NCBI GenBank assembly: GCA_020633515.1
Contig: JACKDM010000008.1
Span: 1-64,000 of the forward strand
DNA: 64,000 nucleotides
Direction of reading: 5' to 3'
DNA from: Myxococcales bacterium
GTDB taxonomy: Bacteria; Myxococcota; Bradymonadia; UBA7976; UBA1532
This document shows positions 1-8,098 of the stretch, in pieces. Both the position numbers and the translations under genes were made by a program. Below the pieces are notes generated by a model, which was not told where the DNA came from, made no database searches, and was given only the letters and a program-made list of their open reading frames with translations. The stretch's first letter is position 1. Every line of letters begins with the position of its first letter.

Positions 1-348
1 CCACGTCGCCGCCGCCGAGAGCCCGCCCCCCGGCACCGACGCCTCCGCCCGATCCGAGCGCGCGAAGGTGAACCCCGCCTGCCGCAGCGCCGCGAGCCCC
101 GACGGCCAGTCCGGGTCGAAGTCGGCCTCTTCGAGCGTCTCGAAGTAATCGGCGAGCACCGCCCGCCGCAGCCCCTCCGCCACGATCAGCAGCACCCGCC
201 GCCGCTCGGGCGCTGGCGTCGCCTCGCCCTCCGCGCTCTCGGCCGCGGGCGCCTGGGTGGGACCGGCGATGTGATGATGGGTCACCGTCGAGCAGCCGCC
301 GACGGCGAGGGCGAGCGCGAGCGCACAGCTTCGGGGGGAGGTCGGCAC
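1..348 (-). CDS. partial lipoprotein, possible alkaline-phosphatase/sulfatase-superfamily enzyme (3' end missing)
   Basis: The gene reads off the left edge, so only about 116 N-terminal residues are visible. Translation from the GTG at 348 gives a short hydrophobic leader ending in a lipobox-like Val-Gly-Gly-Cys (Cys19), so export and lipid anchoring are likely. After a short Ala/Pro/Glu-rich linker comes an Arg-rich start followed by a hydrophobic strand (VLLIVAEGLRR) and, about 35 residues later, an LAALRQAGFTF segment and a Ser/Thr-rich SVPGGG stretch. That order resembles the metal-site strand, helix and nucleophile loop of alkaline-phosphatase-superfamily proteins. The usual metal-binding Asp of the first strand would be Glu here, which weakens the call. 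No conserved catalytic residue can be confirmed before the sequence ends. Confidence 0.5.
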   Translation of the reverse strand, partial: MPTSPRSCALALALAVGGCSTVTHHHIAGPTQAPAAESAEGEATPAPERRRVLLIVAEGLRRAVLADYFETLEEADFDPDWPSGLAALRQAGFTFARSDRAEASVPGGGLSAAATW

Positions 349-476
349 GCCTCAGCGTGTACGGCATGCCGGGCGTGAATGCAATCGCGCGGGCGATCGG
401 GCGCGCGTGCGCCGACGGGGGGAGACCCTTCGTCACGGCGCGCCCCGATCGCGGGGCAGGGGAGGGGAGCTGCGGT

Positions 477-1616
477 TCAGCGCGCGACACAGCCGGGATC
501 GGGCGACACCAGCGCCGTCGCCTCGCACCGCCGCAGCGCGTCGATCAGCCCGCTCACCAGCGCGTCTGCCTCGGCGAGCACCGCCGGCGGGTTGCCCGTC
601 TCGTAGGTGTGCTCGCTCCGCGCCCCCGCCCGCAGCAGGATCACCGCCGACGCGCCGCCGTCGGCGCAGTCCGGGCAGCCATACCGCTCGTCGAGCGCCA
701 CCCCGGCCAGCATCTGCGCCACCCCGCGCGCCGCCGCGTGCGCCTCGGGGCTCAGGGTGCCTTCGTGCACCGAGCAGAAGCCATCGAAGTTGTTGTCGCA
801 GACCTCGAGGGTCACCCGATCACACATCGCGCCGTCGGCCGGGATCCCGAGCGAGAGCCGCGACACGCAGCCTTCGAGGCACTCGCCGAACGACCGGCTG
901 CCCCCGAGCACGATGGGATCGCGGCTCTGATCGACACACATCGCCCGCGAAGTGTCATCACAGCGCGCCTCGCAGGCTTCGCGGGTCTCGAAGTTGTTGC
1001 CGTTGCCCCCGCAGCCACCGTAGACGAACTCTTCACACTGCCCGCTGTCGTCGTTGAAGTACCACCGCGGGAAGGCACCATCACACTCGCCGCTGTCGGG
1101 CGGCAGCGCGCAGAGATCGTTGGGATCCTCGCAGGTCCCGATCCGCGCCGCGTCGACGCCGCCGCGCTGCGCTTCGCAGAGGTTGCCGTAGGTCATGCCA
1201 TCGCAGCCACACACCGGCGCGTAGATCTCGGCGCAGAACTCCGCCGGGCGCGGCTGGCAGATCCCGGTCGCGTCGGCGTAGTCGCAGCCATCGCCCGCGA
1301 AGTCGCAGAATTCATCCGGTCCGCAGGTGTCACCGATCATGCCACCGCAGCGGACCTCGCCCTCGCCTTCGCCCTCGCCTTCACCTTCGCCCTCGCCCTC
1401 GCCTTCGCCTTCGCCTTCGCCCTCGCCTTCACCTTCGCCCTCGCCCTCGCCTTCACCTTCGCCCTCGCCCTCGCCCTCGCCTTCGCCTTCGCCCTCACCT
1501 TCACCCTCGCCCTCGCCCCCCATCCCCGCGTCGACGGGGTCGTCCTGATCATCACAGCCCGCCAGCGGAGCCATCGCCAGCAGGCACCCGAGCATCAGCA
1601 TGGAACGCAGTCGCAT
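477..1616 (-). CDS. lipoprotein with Glu-Gly repeat linker, Kazal and Kunitz (BPTI) inhibitor domains
   Basis: A 379-residue predicted lipoprotein. The ATG at 1616 is chosen because AAGGAG lies 6-10 bases upstream and it opens directly onto a signal peptide with lipobox LAGC (Cys21); an upstream in-frame start would only add a charged non-signal extension. About 27 Glu-Gly pairs (residues ~35-89) tether the head. Next come a cysteine-rich segment and a Kazal-type domain with the core PVCGCDGMTYGNLC, then a Kunitz/BPTI domain. The six Kunitz cysteines are spaced exactly as in BPTI (8, 15, 7, 12 and 3 residues between them) and FVYGGC is present. Both domains are serine-protease-inhibitor folds in known families. 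The residue after the second Kunitz cysteine (P1) is Asp, so the target specificity is unclear. The last ~160 residues are Cys-containing and unrecognised. Likely role (inference): protection from, or modulation of, secreted proteases. Confidence 0.85.
   Translation of the reverse strand: MRLRSMLMLGCLLAMAPLAGCDDQDDPVDAGMGGEGEGEGEGEGEGEGEGEGEGEGEGEGEGEGEGEGEGEGEGEGEGEGEGEGEGEVRCGGMIGDTCGPDEFCDFAGDGCDYADATGICQPRPAEFCAEIYAPVCGCDGMTYGNLCEAQRGGVDAARIGTCEDPNDLCALPPDSGECDGAFPRWYFNDDSGQCEEFVYGGCGGNGNNFETREACEARCDDTSRAMCVDQSRDPIVLGGSRSFGECLEGCVSRLSLGIPADGAMCDRVTLEVCDNNFDGFCSVHEGTLSPEAHAAARGVAQMLAGVALDERYGCPDCADGGASAVILLRAGARSEHTYETGNPPAVLAEADALVSGLIDALRRCEATALVSPDPGCVAR
1357..1518 (-). repeat. in-frame hexanucleotide repeat encoding (Glu-Gly)n
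   Basis: About 27 units of a six-base repeat (CCCTCG / CCTTCG / CCTTCA on the plus strand) lie inside the Kazal/Kunitz lipoprotein gene. Units differ only at synonymous Gly and Glu third positions, so the peptide is uniformly Glu-Gly while the DNA is imperfect. It encodes an acidic flexible tether between the lipid anchor and the inhibitor domains. Expansion or contraction by whole units keeps the frame. Confidence 0.9.
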
Positions 1617-1750
1617 CGTCGTCTCCTTCGTCGTGGGGCGGGTCATCCCGCCGGTTCGAGAATCCACCCGCGAAGGCTTTGCAGCATCGATGCCATCACC
1701 CGCCCGACCCTCTCATCCCGCTCCCCGCCCGCTCCGGTCGCGGATCTCCA

Positions 1751-2980
1751 TCACTCCGCAACTGATTTTCGACCCCTGGCGTCGGTGTCATACCGCCCCG
1801 CCACCACCCGCCGGTACACCGCCTCGTAACGCTCGACCATCGGCGCGGCGCAGAACCGCGACAGCACGTCGGCGCGCGCGGCGGCGCCCATCCGCGCCCG
1901 CAGGGCAGGGTCGGCCACCAGCGCGGCGATGCGTTCGGCCATGCCACCGATGTCATCGGCACCGGCGAGCCAGCCCGTCTCACCGTGTTGCACCACCTCG
2001 CCGAGCCCACCGACGGCCGAGGCGACGACCGGCACCCCCGATGACAGCGCCTCGAGCGCGGCGAGGCCGAAGCTCTCGCTCTCGCTCGGCAGCACGAAGA
2101 CCGCGCACGCGCGCAGCCACGCTTCGAAGTGCTCCTGCTTGCCGACGAGCCGCACGTCGTCGCCGAGGCCATGCGCCGTGACCTGCGCCTCGACCGCGGC
2201 GCGCTCGGGGCCGTCGCCGATCAACAGCAGCCGGGCGCGATGCCTGGCGCGCACCGCGGCGAAGAGCTCGACCACCCGCGGCACCCGCTTGATCGGGCGG
2301 AAGTTGCTGACATGCACCACGACCGGCACCGACGGGTCGCCGTCCCACAGCGCGGCGAGCCGCTCGTCATCACCGGCGACCGCGGGCGCGTAGCGATCGG
2401 TGTCGACGAAGTTGGGGATGACTTCGATCGGGGTGCCTTCGCGGTCGAGGCCGATGCCATCCCAGGCGGCGTCGCGCAGGAACGCCGACGGCGCGGTGAC
2501 CGCGTCGCTCGCGGCGATGGCATGGCGGGTGGCCGGGCGGTAGCTGTCGTCACATCCCACCACGGTGACGTCGGTGCCATGCAGGGTCGTCACGAGGGCC
2601 GGCGCCTCGGCGCCGAGCATGGCCCGCGCCATCCACGCGCTCGCGGCGTGTGGCACCGCGTAGTGGACGTGCAAGACATCGAGCTTCGCCGCCGTCGCGA
2701 CCGATGCCATCGCCGAGGCCAGCGCGACCGTATACGGCGCCTCGCCGAAGACCGGGTAGCCCGGCGCCTCGACCCGATGGAACGTGACCCCCGGCATGGC
2801 ATCGGCGCGCTCGTCGAGGCGTCGGGGGCGCTCGCGGGTGATGAAGTGTACGCGGTGCCCGCGCGCGGCCATCGCGAGGCCGATGTCGGTCGCGATGATG
2901 CCGCTGCCGCCGAAGCTCGGGTAGCAGGTGATGCCGATGGCGAGCCGGTCGGGGCGTTGCACTGCGGGGTTCGTCCTCAT
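1751..2980 (-). CDS. bshA: N-acetyl-alpha-D-glucosaminyl L-malate synthase BshA
   Basis: GT4-family retaining glycosyltransferase, 409 residues, that joins UDP-GlcNAc to L-malate in the first step of bacillithiol synthesis in the cytoplasm. The N-terminus IGITCYPSFGGSGIIATDIG and the following VHFITRERP are the hallmark start of BshA. HVHYAVPHAASAW and a C-terminal ESESFGLAALEALSSG nucleotide-sugar motif (the E-x7-E region) complete the family pattern. The start at ATG 2980 is chosen because homology begins there; the frame stays open upstream only through bshB1 sequence. It lies 13 bases downstream of the bshB1 stop, last in the bshC-bshB1-bshA operon, with no obvious separate promoter. Alternative: another GT4 enzyme, made unlikely by the two pathway partners next door. 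Confidence 0.93.
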   Translation of the reverse strand: MRTNPAVQRPDRLAIGITCYPSFGGSGIIATDIGLAMAARGHRVHFITRERPRRLDERADAMPGVTFHRVEAPGYPVFGEAPYTVALASAMASVATAAKLDVLHVHYAVPHAASAWMARAMLGAEAPALVTTLHGTDVTVVGCDDSYRPATRHAIAASDAVTAPSAFLRDAAWDGIGLDREGTPIEVIPNFVDTDRYAPAVAGDDERLAALWDGDPSVPVVVHVSNFRPIKRVPRVVELFAAVRARHRARLLLIGDGPERAAVEAQVTAHGLGDDVRLVGKQEHFEAWLRACAVFVLPSESESFGLAALEALSSGVPVVASAVGGLGEVVQHGETGWLAGADDIGGMAERIAALVADPALRARMGAAARADVLSRFCAAPMVERYEAVYRRVVAGRYDTDARGRKSVAE

Positions 2981-2993
2981 GGCGGTCGACAGG

Positions 2994-3734
2994 TCAGGCC
3001 GGGAACAGCACCGGCGGCGGCGCGTCTTCCCCGAGGACCGCGAGCGGGTCGGGGAGGGGGATCGGCGCGCGCACCTTGTACGGTTCGCCGTGCCGCACAC
3101 CGATGGTCGCGCCCCAGTAGCGGTCGCGCACGGCGAAGGCTTCGAGGCCGAGCGGGGCGTTGATGAGGGTCGGGGTGCCATCGCCGCCGAACTGGCTCCG
3201 ATGACACGCGATGGCTTGCGCCTTGACGTCGGCGAAGGCGGTGATGTCGACGACGAACGAGGGCTGCACCTCGCGGCGCTCGGGGTAGAAGACGAGGCGC
3301 ACCGGGCGGTGCGGGGCGCCGAGGTCGGGGCGGTAGCGGGTGACGCCGGCGAGGAAGACCGCGCGCTCGACGAGGTGGCCGGTCGCGGCGTGGTCGGGGT
3401 GGCGGGCTTCGAGCCAGGGCGCGAGCGCCAGCGTCGGGCGGTGGTGGCGCAGCGCCTCGACGACGGCGGCGAGCTGGTCGGGGTCGTCGCCGCGCAGCTC
3501 GCCGTCGGGCAGCTCGAGGTTCTCGCGGCTGGCGACGCCGAGCACCTCGCCCGCCGCCTCGGCCTCCTCGGCGCGGATCGCGGGCGAGCCGTTGGTCGCG
3601 AGCTCGCCGCGGGTGAGGTCGACGATGACCACGCGCTGCCCGCGGCTCGACGCGAGCGCGAGCCAGCCGCCGCACGAGAGCTCGACGTCGTCGGGGTGGG
3701 CGCCGAACGCCAGCAGATCAGCGCGCGTCTTCAT
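2994..3734 (-). CDS. bshB1: bacillithiol biosynthesis deacetylase BshB1
   Basis: Zinc-dependent PIG-L/LmbE deacetylase, 246 residues, that removes acetate from GlcNAc-malate in the second step of bacillithiol synthesis. It has the metal-binding AHPDD (residues 12-16), the downstream RHPDH (111-115), and the BshB1-typical stretch from TRGELATNGSPAIRAEEA through ENLELPDGEL. No signal peptide is present, so it acts in the cytoplasm, unlike the second PIG-L enzyme at 5401-7920. Its first 17 bases overlap the end of bshC and its stop lies 13 bases before bshA, so the three genes are probably co-transcribed and translationally coupled. ATG 3732-3734 is the only sensible start. Confidence 0.94.
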   Translation of the reverse strand: MKTRADLLAFGAHPDDVELSCGGWLALASSRGQRVVIVDLTRGELATNGSPAIRAEEAEAAGEVLGVASRENLELPDGELRGDDPDQLAAVVEALRHHRPTLALAPWLEARHPDHAATGHLVERAVFLAGVTRYRPDLGAPHRPVRLVFYPERREVQPSFVVDITAFADVKAQAIACHRSQFGGDGTPTLINAPLGLEAFAVRDRYWGATIGVRHGEPYKVRAPIPLPDPLAVLGEDAPPPVLFPA

Positions 3735-5328
3735 CGGCGAACCTCAGGTCGTGCAGCGTGCCATCGAATGGGATCACAGCGGCCACGATGGCATCGACGA
3801 AGGCATCGATGCCATAGCGCGCGCCATACCATGCCCAGCCGAGCAGGCGTTCTTGCGGGCCGCCCTTCGGTTGCAGCCGGGCGAGGAGCCGGTCGAGGCG
3901 ATCGGTCGCGACCGCGTCGCTCTGGGCGAGCGCGCGGCGGTAGCGCTCGACGAGGCGGCGGCTCTGGTCGACGAGGGTGTCGCGGGTCTTGTCGGCGAGC
4001 TTGCCGAGGCCGCGGTCGAGCGCCTCGGCGTGGGGGGCGAAGGCTTCGAGCGCGGCCGTGATCGGCTCGACGAGTGATGCTTCGAGCGCGTCCGGATCGG
4101 GCTGCGCGCCGCTCGCGCCGCCGATGCGGGCGAGCAGCTCGTGGCGGGGCGCGGCGAGCGCTTCGGGGGTGAGGCCGAGCTGGTCGAGCAGGCGGTCGGC
4201 GGTCGAGTCGATGAGCCGGAAGCGCGCGCGGTGGATGACGAGCGGCAGCGGGAGGCCGAAGTGCGCGTAGAGCGGCGGCAACTGCGCGAAGTAGGCGATC
4301 TCGCCCGGCCCGCCGACATAGGCGGCGGTCGGCAGCCAGGTGTCTTGCAGGATCGGGCGCAAGAGCGCCGAGGTGCTGAACTTCTCGGGCGCGTCGGCGA
4401 GCGCGGCGGCGACCTCGGCGGCGGGCACGGTCGCGTCGGCGCCGCAGAGCCGCCAGCCGTCGGCGTCGGGCTCGATGCGGTGGCGCGGCCCGTCGCGGCC
4501 GGTGGGGTGGTAGAACGACAGCGGCGCGCCGGGGCGGACGTGGACCTGCACCGCGAAGCCGGCGGCGTCGAGCGCGGCGACCCGGGCGGTGAGCGCGGCG
4601 GCGATCGGCCCGGCCTCGGCGACGGCGCGTTGATGCACCGGCGCGGCGGCGGCGGCGAGCGCGCGGGGGTCGACGACGAGCAGGCCGTGGCGGGCGAAGA
4701 GGGCGTCGATGAGCCGGCCGAACGCCTCGGTGATCGAGCGTTCGGGGCGGTAGCAGCCTTCGATCAGCGCGGTCACGTCGTCGGCGGCGGCGAGCCCGGT
4801 GAGCGTGTCGGCGAGCGCCGCGCGGGCCTCGTCGACGGCGGCCCCCATGGGGCGCGCGGCGACCGAGCAGCCGGCGGCGTCTTCGGGCGCGGGCAGCGTG
4901 ATCGCGCGCACCGCGCCGCGGGCGTCGAGGGTGCAGGCGGTCGCGATCTCGGCGAAGTCGTGGTCCTCGCTCTGCAGCCAGAAGATCGGCACGCAGGGCA
5001 CGCCGGTCTCGGCGGCGAGCGCCGCGGCGTCGCGGATCGCGGCGGCGGCCTTGTGGATCGAGTAGAGCGGCCCGCCGAACAGCCCCGCCTGCTGGCCGGT
5101 GACGACGCAGGCGGCGCCGCCGGCGGCGAGCGCGTCGAGGTGGGGGGCGCGGCGGGGGTCGTCGGGGTAGCGGGCGCGGAGCGCTTCGAGCACCGCCGGG
5201 TCGACGCGGCGGGCGGCGGCGGCGGCGACGGCGGCCGCCCGCCCGGCGGCGTCAGCGGCGGCGCGCGGCAGCAGCGCGGTCGCCCGCGGGTCGTCGGCGA
5301 GCCAGGCGGCGGTGAAAGAAGCGGACAT
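3718..5328 (-). CDS. bshC: bacillithiol biosynthesis cysteine-adding enzyme BshC
   Basis: BshC adds cysteine to glucosaminyl-malate, the last step of bacillithiol synthesis. From ATG 5328 the product is 536 residues, the normal family length. Diagnostic BshC signatures are VVTGQQAGLFGGPLYS followed by HKAA (residues ~75-96) and PIFWLQSEDHDF (~114-125). An upstream in-frame ATG near 5362 would add about a dozen non-conserved residues; I prefer 5328 because the family usually begins there. It is the first gene of the operon and overlaps bshB1 by 17 bases. It diverges from the secreted PIG-L deacetylase gene across only 72 bases, so the two operons share one short regulatory region. Confidence 0.94.
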   Translation of the reverse strand: MSASFTAAWLADDPRATALLPRAAADAAGRAAAVAAAAARRVDPAVLEALRARYPDDPRRAPHLDALAAGGAACVVTGQQAGLFGGPLYSIHKAAAAIRDAAALAAETGVPCVPIFWLQSEDHDFAEIATACTLDARGAVRAITLPAPEDAAGCSVAARPMGAAVDEARAALADTLTGLAAADDVTALIEGCYRPERSITEAFGRLIDALFARHGLLVVDPRALAAAAAPVHQRAVAEAGPIAAALTARVAALDAAGFAVQVHVRPGAPLSFYHPTGRDGPRHRIEPDADGWRLCGADATVPAAEVAAALADAPEKFSTSALLRPILQDTWLPTAAYVGGPGEIAYFAQLPPLYAHFGLPLPLVIHRARFRLIDSTADRLLDQLGLTPEALAAPRHELLARIGGASGAQPDPDALEASLVEPITAALEAFAPHAEALDRGLGKLADKTRDTLVDQSRRLVERYRRALAQSDAVATDRLDRLLARLQPKGGPQERLLGWAWYGARYGIDAFVDAIVAAVIPFDGTLHDLRFADEDAR

Positions 5329-5400
5329 CGGAGACAACCTCAGGGGAATTCGGCGCATCATCACCGGGTTCGAGGCGACCACGAACCGACGGGAGGCGCG
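5329..5400. promoter_or_regulatory. divergent control region between bshC and the secreted PIG-L operon
   Basis: These 72 bases separate two divergently transcribed operons and must hold at least one promoter for each, unless the promoters sit inside coding sequence. The stretch contains AT-richer islands (GGGGAATTCGG near 5345 and GCATCATCA near 5354) that stand out from the surroundings. GGGAGG at 5391-5396 is the ribosome binding site for the GTG at 5401. I cannot assign -10/-35 boxes with confidence. Confidence 0.45.
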
Positions 5401-7920
5401 GTGAATTCCGGTCGAAAGCCCCACAATAATGCGCGGCGCCTGCGCGGCGTCGCGCCGGCCCTGATCTCTGCCGGTCTCTGGATGACCCCCGCGCTCGCCT
5501 CTCCCCCCGAGCAGCTCCCCGCTGGCGCCTTGCAGAAGGCGATCGACCGCCTCTCGGTCGTCGGCAGCGTGCTCTATGTCGCCGCCCACCCCGACGACGA
5601 GAACACCCGCCTCATCGCGTGGCTCGTCGGCGAGCGCGGGCTGAGCACCGCCTACCTCTCGATGACCCGCGGCGGCGGCGGCCAGAACCTGATCGGCACC
5701 GAGCAGGCCGAGCTGCTCGGCGTCGTGCGCACCGGCGAGCTCCTCGCCGCCCGCGGCGTCGACGGCGCCGAGCAGCGCTTCACCCGGATGCGGGACTTCG
5801 GCTACAGCAAGGGCCCCGACGAGACGCTCGCGATCTGGGGCCGCGACGCGGCGCTCGCCGACGTGGTCTGGACGGTGCGCTCGTTCCGCCCCGACGTCAT
5901 CATCACCCGCTTCGACACGGCCGGCCCCAACCACGGCCACCACACCGCGTCGGCGATCCTCGCCGCCGAGGCGTTCGACGTCGCCGCCGACCCGACCCGC
6001 TACCCCGAGCAGCTCGCCCACGCGCCGGCGTGGCAGGCCGACCGGCTCCTCGAGAACAAGTCGCACTGGCGCATGACCCCCGAGACCGACACCTCGGGCT
6101 TCATCGCCGCGCAGGTCGGCACCTACGACCCGCTCCTCGGCGCCTCGTACGGCGAGATCGCCGCCCACAGCCGCACCATGCACAAGAGCCAGGGCTTCGG
6201 CAGCGCGCCCGATCGCGGCCCGATCGTCGAGTACTTCGGCCCGATCAAAGGCACCGCGCCCAAGCCCGGCGACGACCTGCTCACCGGCCTCGACCTCACC
6301 TGGGGGCGCTTCCCCGGCACCGAGAAGCTCCGCGCGACCCTCGCCCGCGCCTCGAAGTCATTCGACCCCCGCGACCCGGCCGCCTCCCTGCCGGTGCTCG
6401 CCGAGGCGCACGCGCTGATGGCGACCGTGCCCGACGCCCACTGGCGCGCGATCAAGACCGCCGAGCTCGAGGCGGTGATGCTCGCCTGCGCCGGCCTCTG
6501 GCTCGACGCGACCGCGCCGGTGCCCGCGGTCGCGCCCGGCGGCAAGCTCGAGGTCGCGCTCACCGCCCACGCCCGCGCGCCCGGCGCCGCCCGTCACGTC
6601 AAGCTGATCGGCGTCGACCTCGACCCCGGCCCGCCGGTCGTCGGCGGCGCGCTCGACGGGCAGACGCCGTGGACGGCGAAGACCACCGTCAACGTGCCGA
6701 CCGACCAGCGCCTGAGCCTGCCGCACTGGCTCGCGACCCCGCCCACTGACGCGCGCTATGTCATCGACGCCCAGCCGCTCCGCGACCTGCCCGACCTGCC
6801 CGGCGTGCTGCGCGCGGTCTTCACCGTCGAGCTCGCCGGCCGCCGCTTCACCGTGACCCGCGCCGTCGACTTCACCCGCACCGACGCCGTCCTCGGCGAG
6901 CGCCGCCACCCGGTCGAGGTGCTGCCGCCGGTCACCGTCACCTTCGAGAGCCCCGCCGTCGCGCTCCCCCGCGGCCAGAAGAGCCGGGTCCGCATGACGC
7001 TCGCGGCGACCACCGACGAGCCGGTCAAGGGCCCCGTCGAGCTGCGCGCCCCGCCCGGCGTCACCGTCGAGCCGGCGTCGGCGCCGTTCGCGGTCAACCC
7101 CAAGGCCCCCGAGATGACCGTCGAGGTGCAGATCACGCCCCGCGCCGACGCCGCGCGCGGGGCGCTGCTCGCCGAGGCGGTCGCCGGCGGGCACCGCTTC
7201 GCGTGGCAGCGCGAGGTCATCGAGCACGACCACCTCCCCCGGCGCACCGTGCTCCGCCCGGCCACGCTCGAGCTCGTCCCGCTCGACCTCGCCCGCGGCC
7301 CCGCCCGCATCGGCTACCTGCGCGGCCCGGGTGACAAGGTCGCCGAGGCGCTGCGGCAGGTCGGCTACGCCGTCGAGGAGATCGGCGTCGACGACGTCGC
7401 CGGCGGTGACCTCGGCCGCTTCGACGCCATCGTCACCGGCGTGCGCGCCTACAACACCCACGAGCGCCTGCTCGCGCTGCACGCCCCGCTGATGGCCTAC
7501 GTCGCCCGCGGCGGCCGCCTCATCGTGCAGTACAACACCAACAACCGCTTCAACCCGCTCGACGGCGCCATCGGCCCGCACCCGTTCGCGATCGGCCGCG
7601 ACCGCGTCACCGACGAGCGCGCCGCGATGACCGCGCCCGACCCCGAGCACCCCGCGCTCACCCGCCCCAACCGCCTCGTGCCCGCCGACTTCGACGGCTG
7701 GGTGCAGGAGCGCGGCCTCTACTTCGCCGAAGGCATCGACCCGAAGTACGAGCAGGTCTTCCAGATCAACGACCCCGGTGAGGAGCCGCTCGGTGGCAGC
7801 CTGATCGTCGCCCGGCATGGCAAGGGCGTCTTCGTCTACACCGGCCTCGCCTTCTTCCGTCAGCTCCCCGCCGGCGTGCCCGGCGCCTTCCGCCTCTTCG
7901 CCAACCTGCTCGCGCTGTGA
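5401..7920 (+). CDS. secreted PIG-L family deacetylase with C-terminal glutamine-amidotransferase-like domain
   Basis: 839 residues from GTG 5401, preceded by GGGAGG. A signal peptide (hydrophobic ~17-33, ending ALAS) directs export. The N-terminal PIG-L/LmbE catalytic domain carries AHPDDE (62-67) and the His-rich PNHGHH (176-181) that complete the zinc site. The middle is beta-rich. The last ~200 residues (from about RIGYLRGPGDKV to the end) have the alternating strand/helix pattern and RGGRLIVQYNTN of a glutamine-amidotransferase-like Rossmann fold, an architecture seen in long exported PIG-L proteins. The substrate is unknown; the family removes N-acetyl groups from sugars. It begins a plus-strand operon with a small membrane protein, an SSS symporter and a DUF2911 protein, so the deacetylated product may be imported next door (inference). 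Confidence 0.87.
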   Translation: MNSGRKPHNNARRLRGVAPALISAGLWMTPALASPPEQLPAGALQKAIDRLSVVGSVLYVAAHPDDENTRLIAWLVGERGLSTAYLSMTRGGGGQNLIGTEQAELLGVVRTGELLAARGVDGAEQRFTRMRDFGYSKGPDETLAIWGRDAALADVVWTVRSFRPDVIITRFDTAGPNHGHHTASAILAAEAFDVAADPTRYPEQLAHAPAWQADRLLENKSHWRMTPETDTSGFIAAQVGTYDPLLGASYGEIAAHSRTMHKSQGFGSAPDRGPIVEYFGPIKGTAPKPGDDLLTGLDLTWGRFPGTEKLRATLARASKSFDPRDPAASLPVLAEAHALMATVPDAHWRAIKTAELEAVMLACAGLWLDATAPVPAVAPGGKLEVALTAHARAPGAARHVKLIGVDLDPGPPVVGGALDGQTPWTAKTTVNVPTDQRLSLPHWLATPPTDARYVIDAQPLRDLPDLPGVLRAVFTVELAGRRFTVTRAVDFTRTDAVLGERRHPVEVLPPVTVTFESPAVALPRGQKSRVRMTLAATTDEPVKGPVELRAPPGVTVEPASAPFAVNPKAPEMTVEVQITPRADAARGALLAEAVAGGHRFAWQREVIEHDHLPRRTVLRPATLELVPLDLARGPARIGYLRGPGDKVAEALRQVGYAVEEIGVDDVAGGDLGRFDAIVTGVRAYNTHERLLALHAPLMAYVARGGRLIVQYNTNNRFNPLDGAIGPHPFAIGRDRVTDERAAMTAPDPEHPALTRPNRLVPADFDGWVQERGLYFAEGIDPKYEQVFQINDPGEEPLGGSLIVARHGKGVFVYTGLAFFRQLPAGVPGAFRLFANLLAL

Positions 7921-7930
7921 CGACGACGCC

Positions 7931-8098
7931 GTGACGACACCCCCGAAGACCCCCGCCGACCCCTCGCCCGCGGCGCGCCCCGAGCTCGACGAGATCCCGC
8001 CGCTGCTCGGCTCGTGGCGCAACATCTACCTCGTCGTGCTCGGCAACCTCGCCGTGCTCGTCGTGATCTTCTGGCTGGTGACGAGGGTCTACCGGTGA
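7931..8098 (+). CDS. small single-span membrane protein coupled to symporter
   Basis: A 55-residue protein starting at GTG 7931, only ten bases after the PIG-L stop. It has a Pro/Ala/Asp-rich cytosolic N-terminus (~25 residues), then one transmembrane helix (YLVVLGNLAVLVVIFWLV) and a short VTRVYR tail. Its TGA overlaps the GTG of the symporter (GTGA), the classic sign of translational coupling. Known SSS transporters such as acetate/solute symporters sometimes have small membrane partners (DUF4212, DUF997). This protein is shorter and has one helix, so it is not clearly a member of either. A role as accessory subunit or assembly factor of the symporter is inference. Confidence 0.72.
   Translation: MTTPPKTPADPSPAARPELDEIPPLLGSWRNIYLVVLGNLAVLVVIFWLVTRVYR

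Noticed and set aside
1357..1518. Possible CRISPR or minisatellite array
   Set aside because: There are no spacers. The repeat is continuous, in frame and codes for a uniform Glu-Gly peptide within a lipoprotein gene.
4141..5400. Extension of the secreted PIG-L protein upstream of 5401
   Set aside because: The frame stays open, but it is antisense to bshC and gives Gly/Arg/Val-rich noise. The GTG at 5401 has a ribosome site and opens directly onto a signal peptide.
5345..5408. Two GAATTC palindromes in the bshC/PIG-L divergent region as operator sites
   Set aside because: The flanking bases differ and the second lies inside the PIG-L coding start. A six-base match is too short to support a regulator site.
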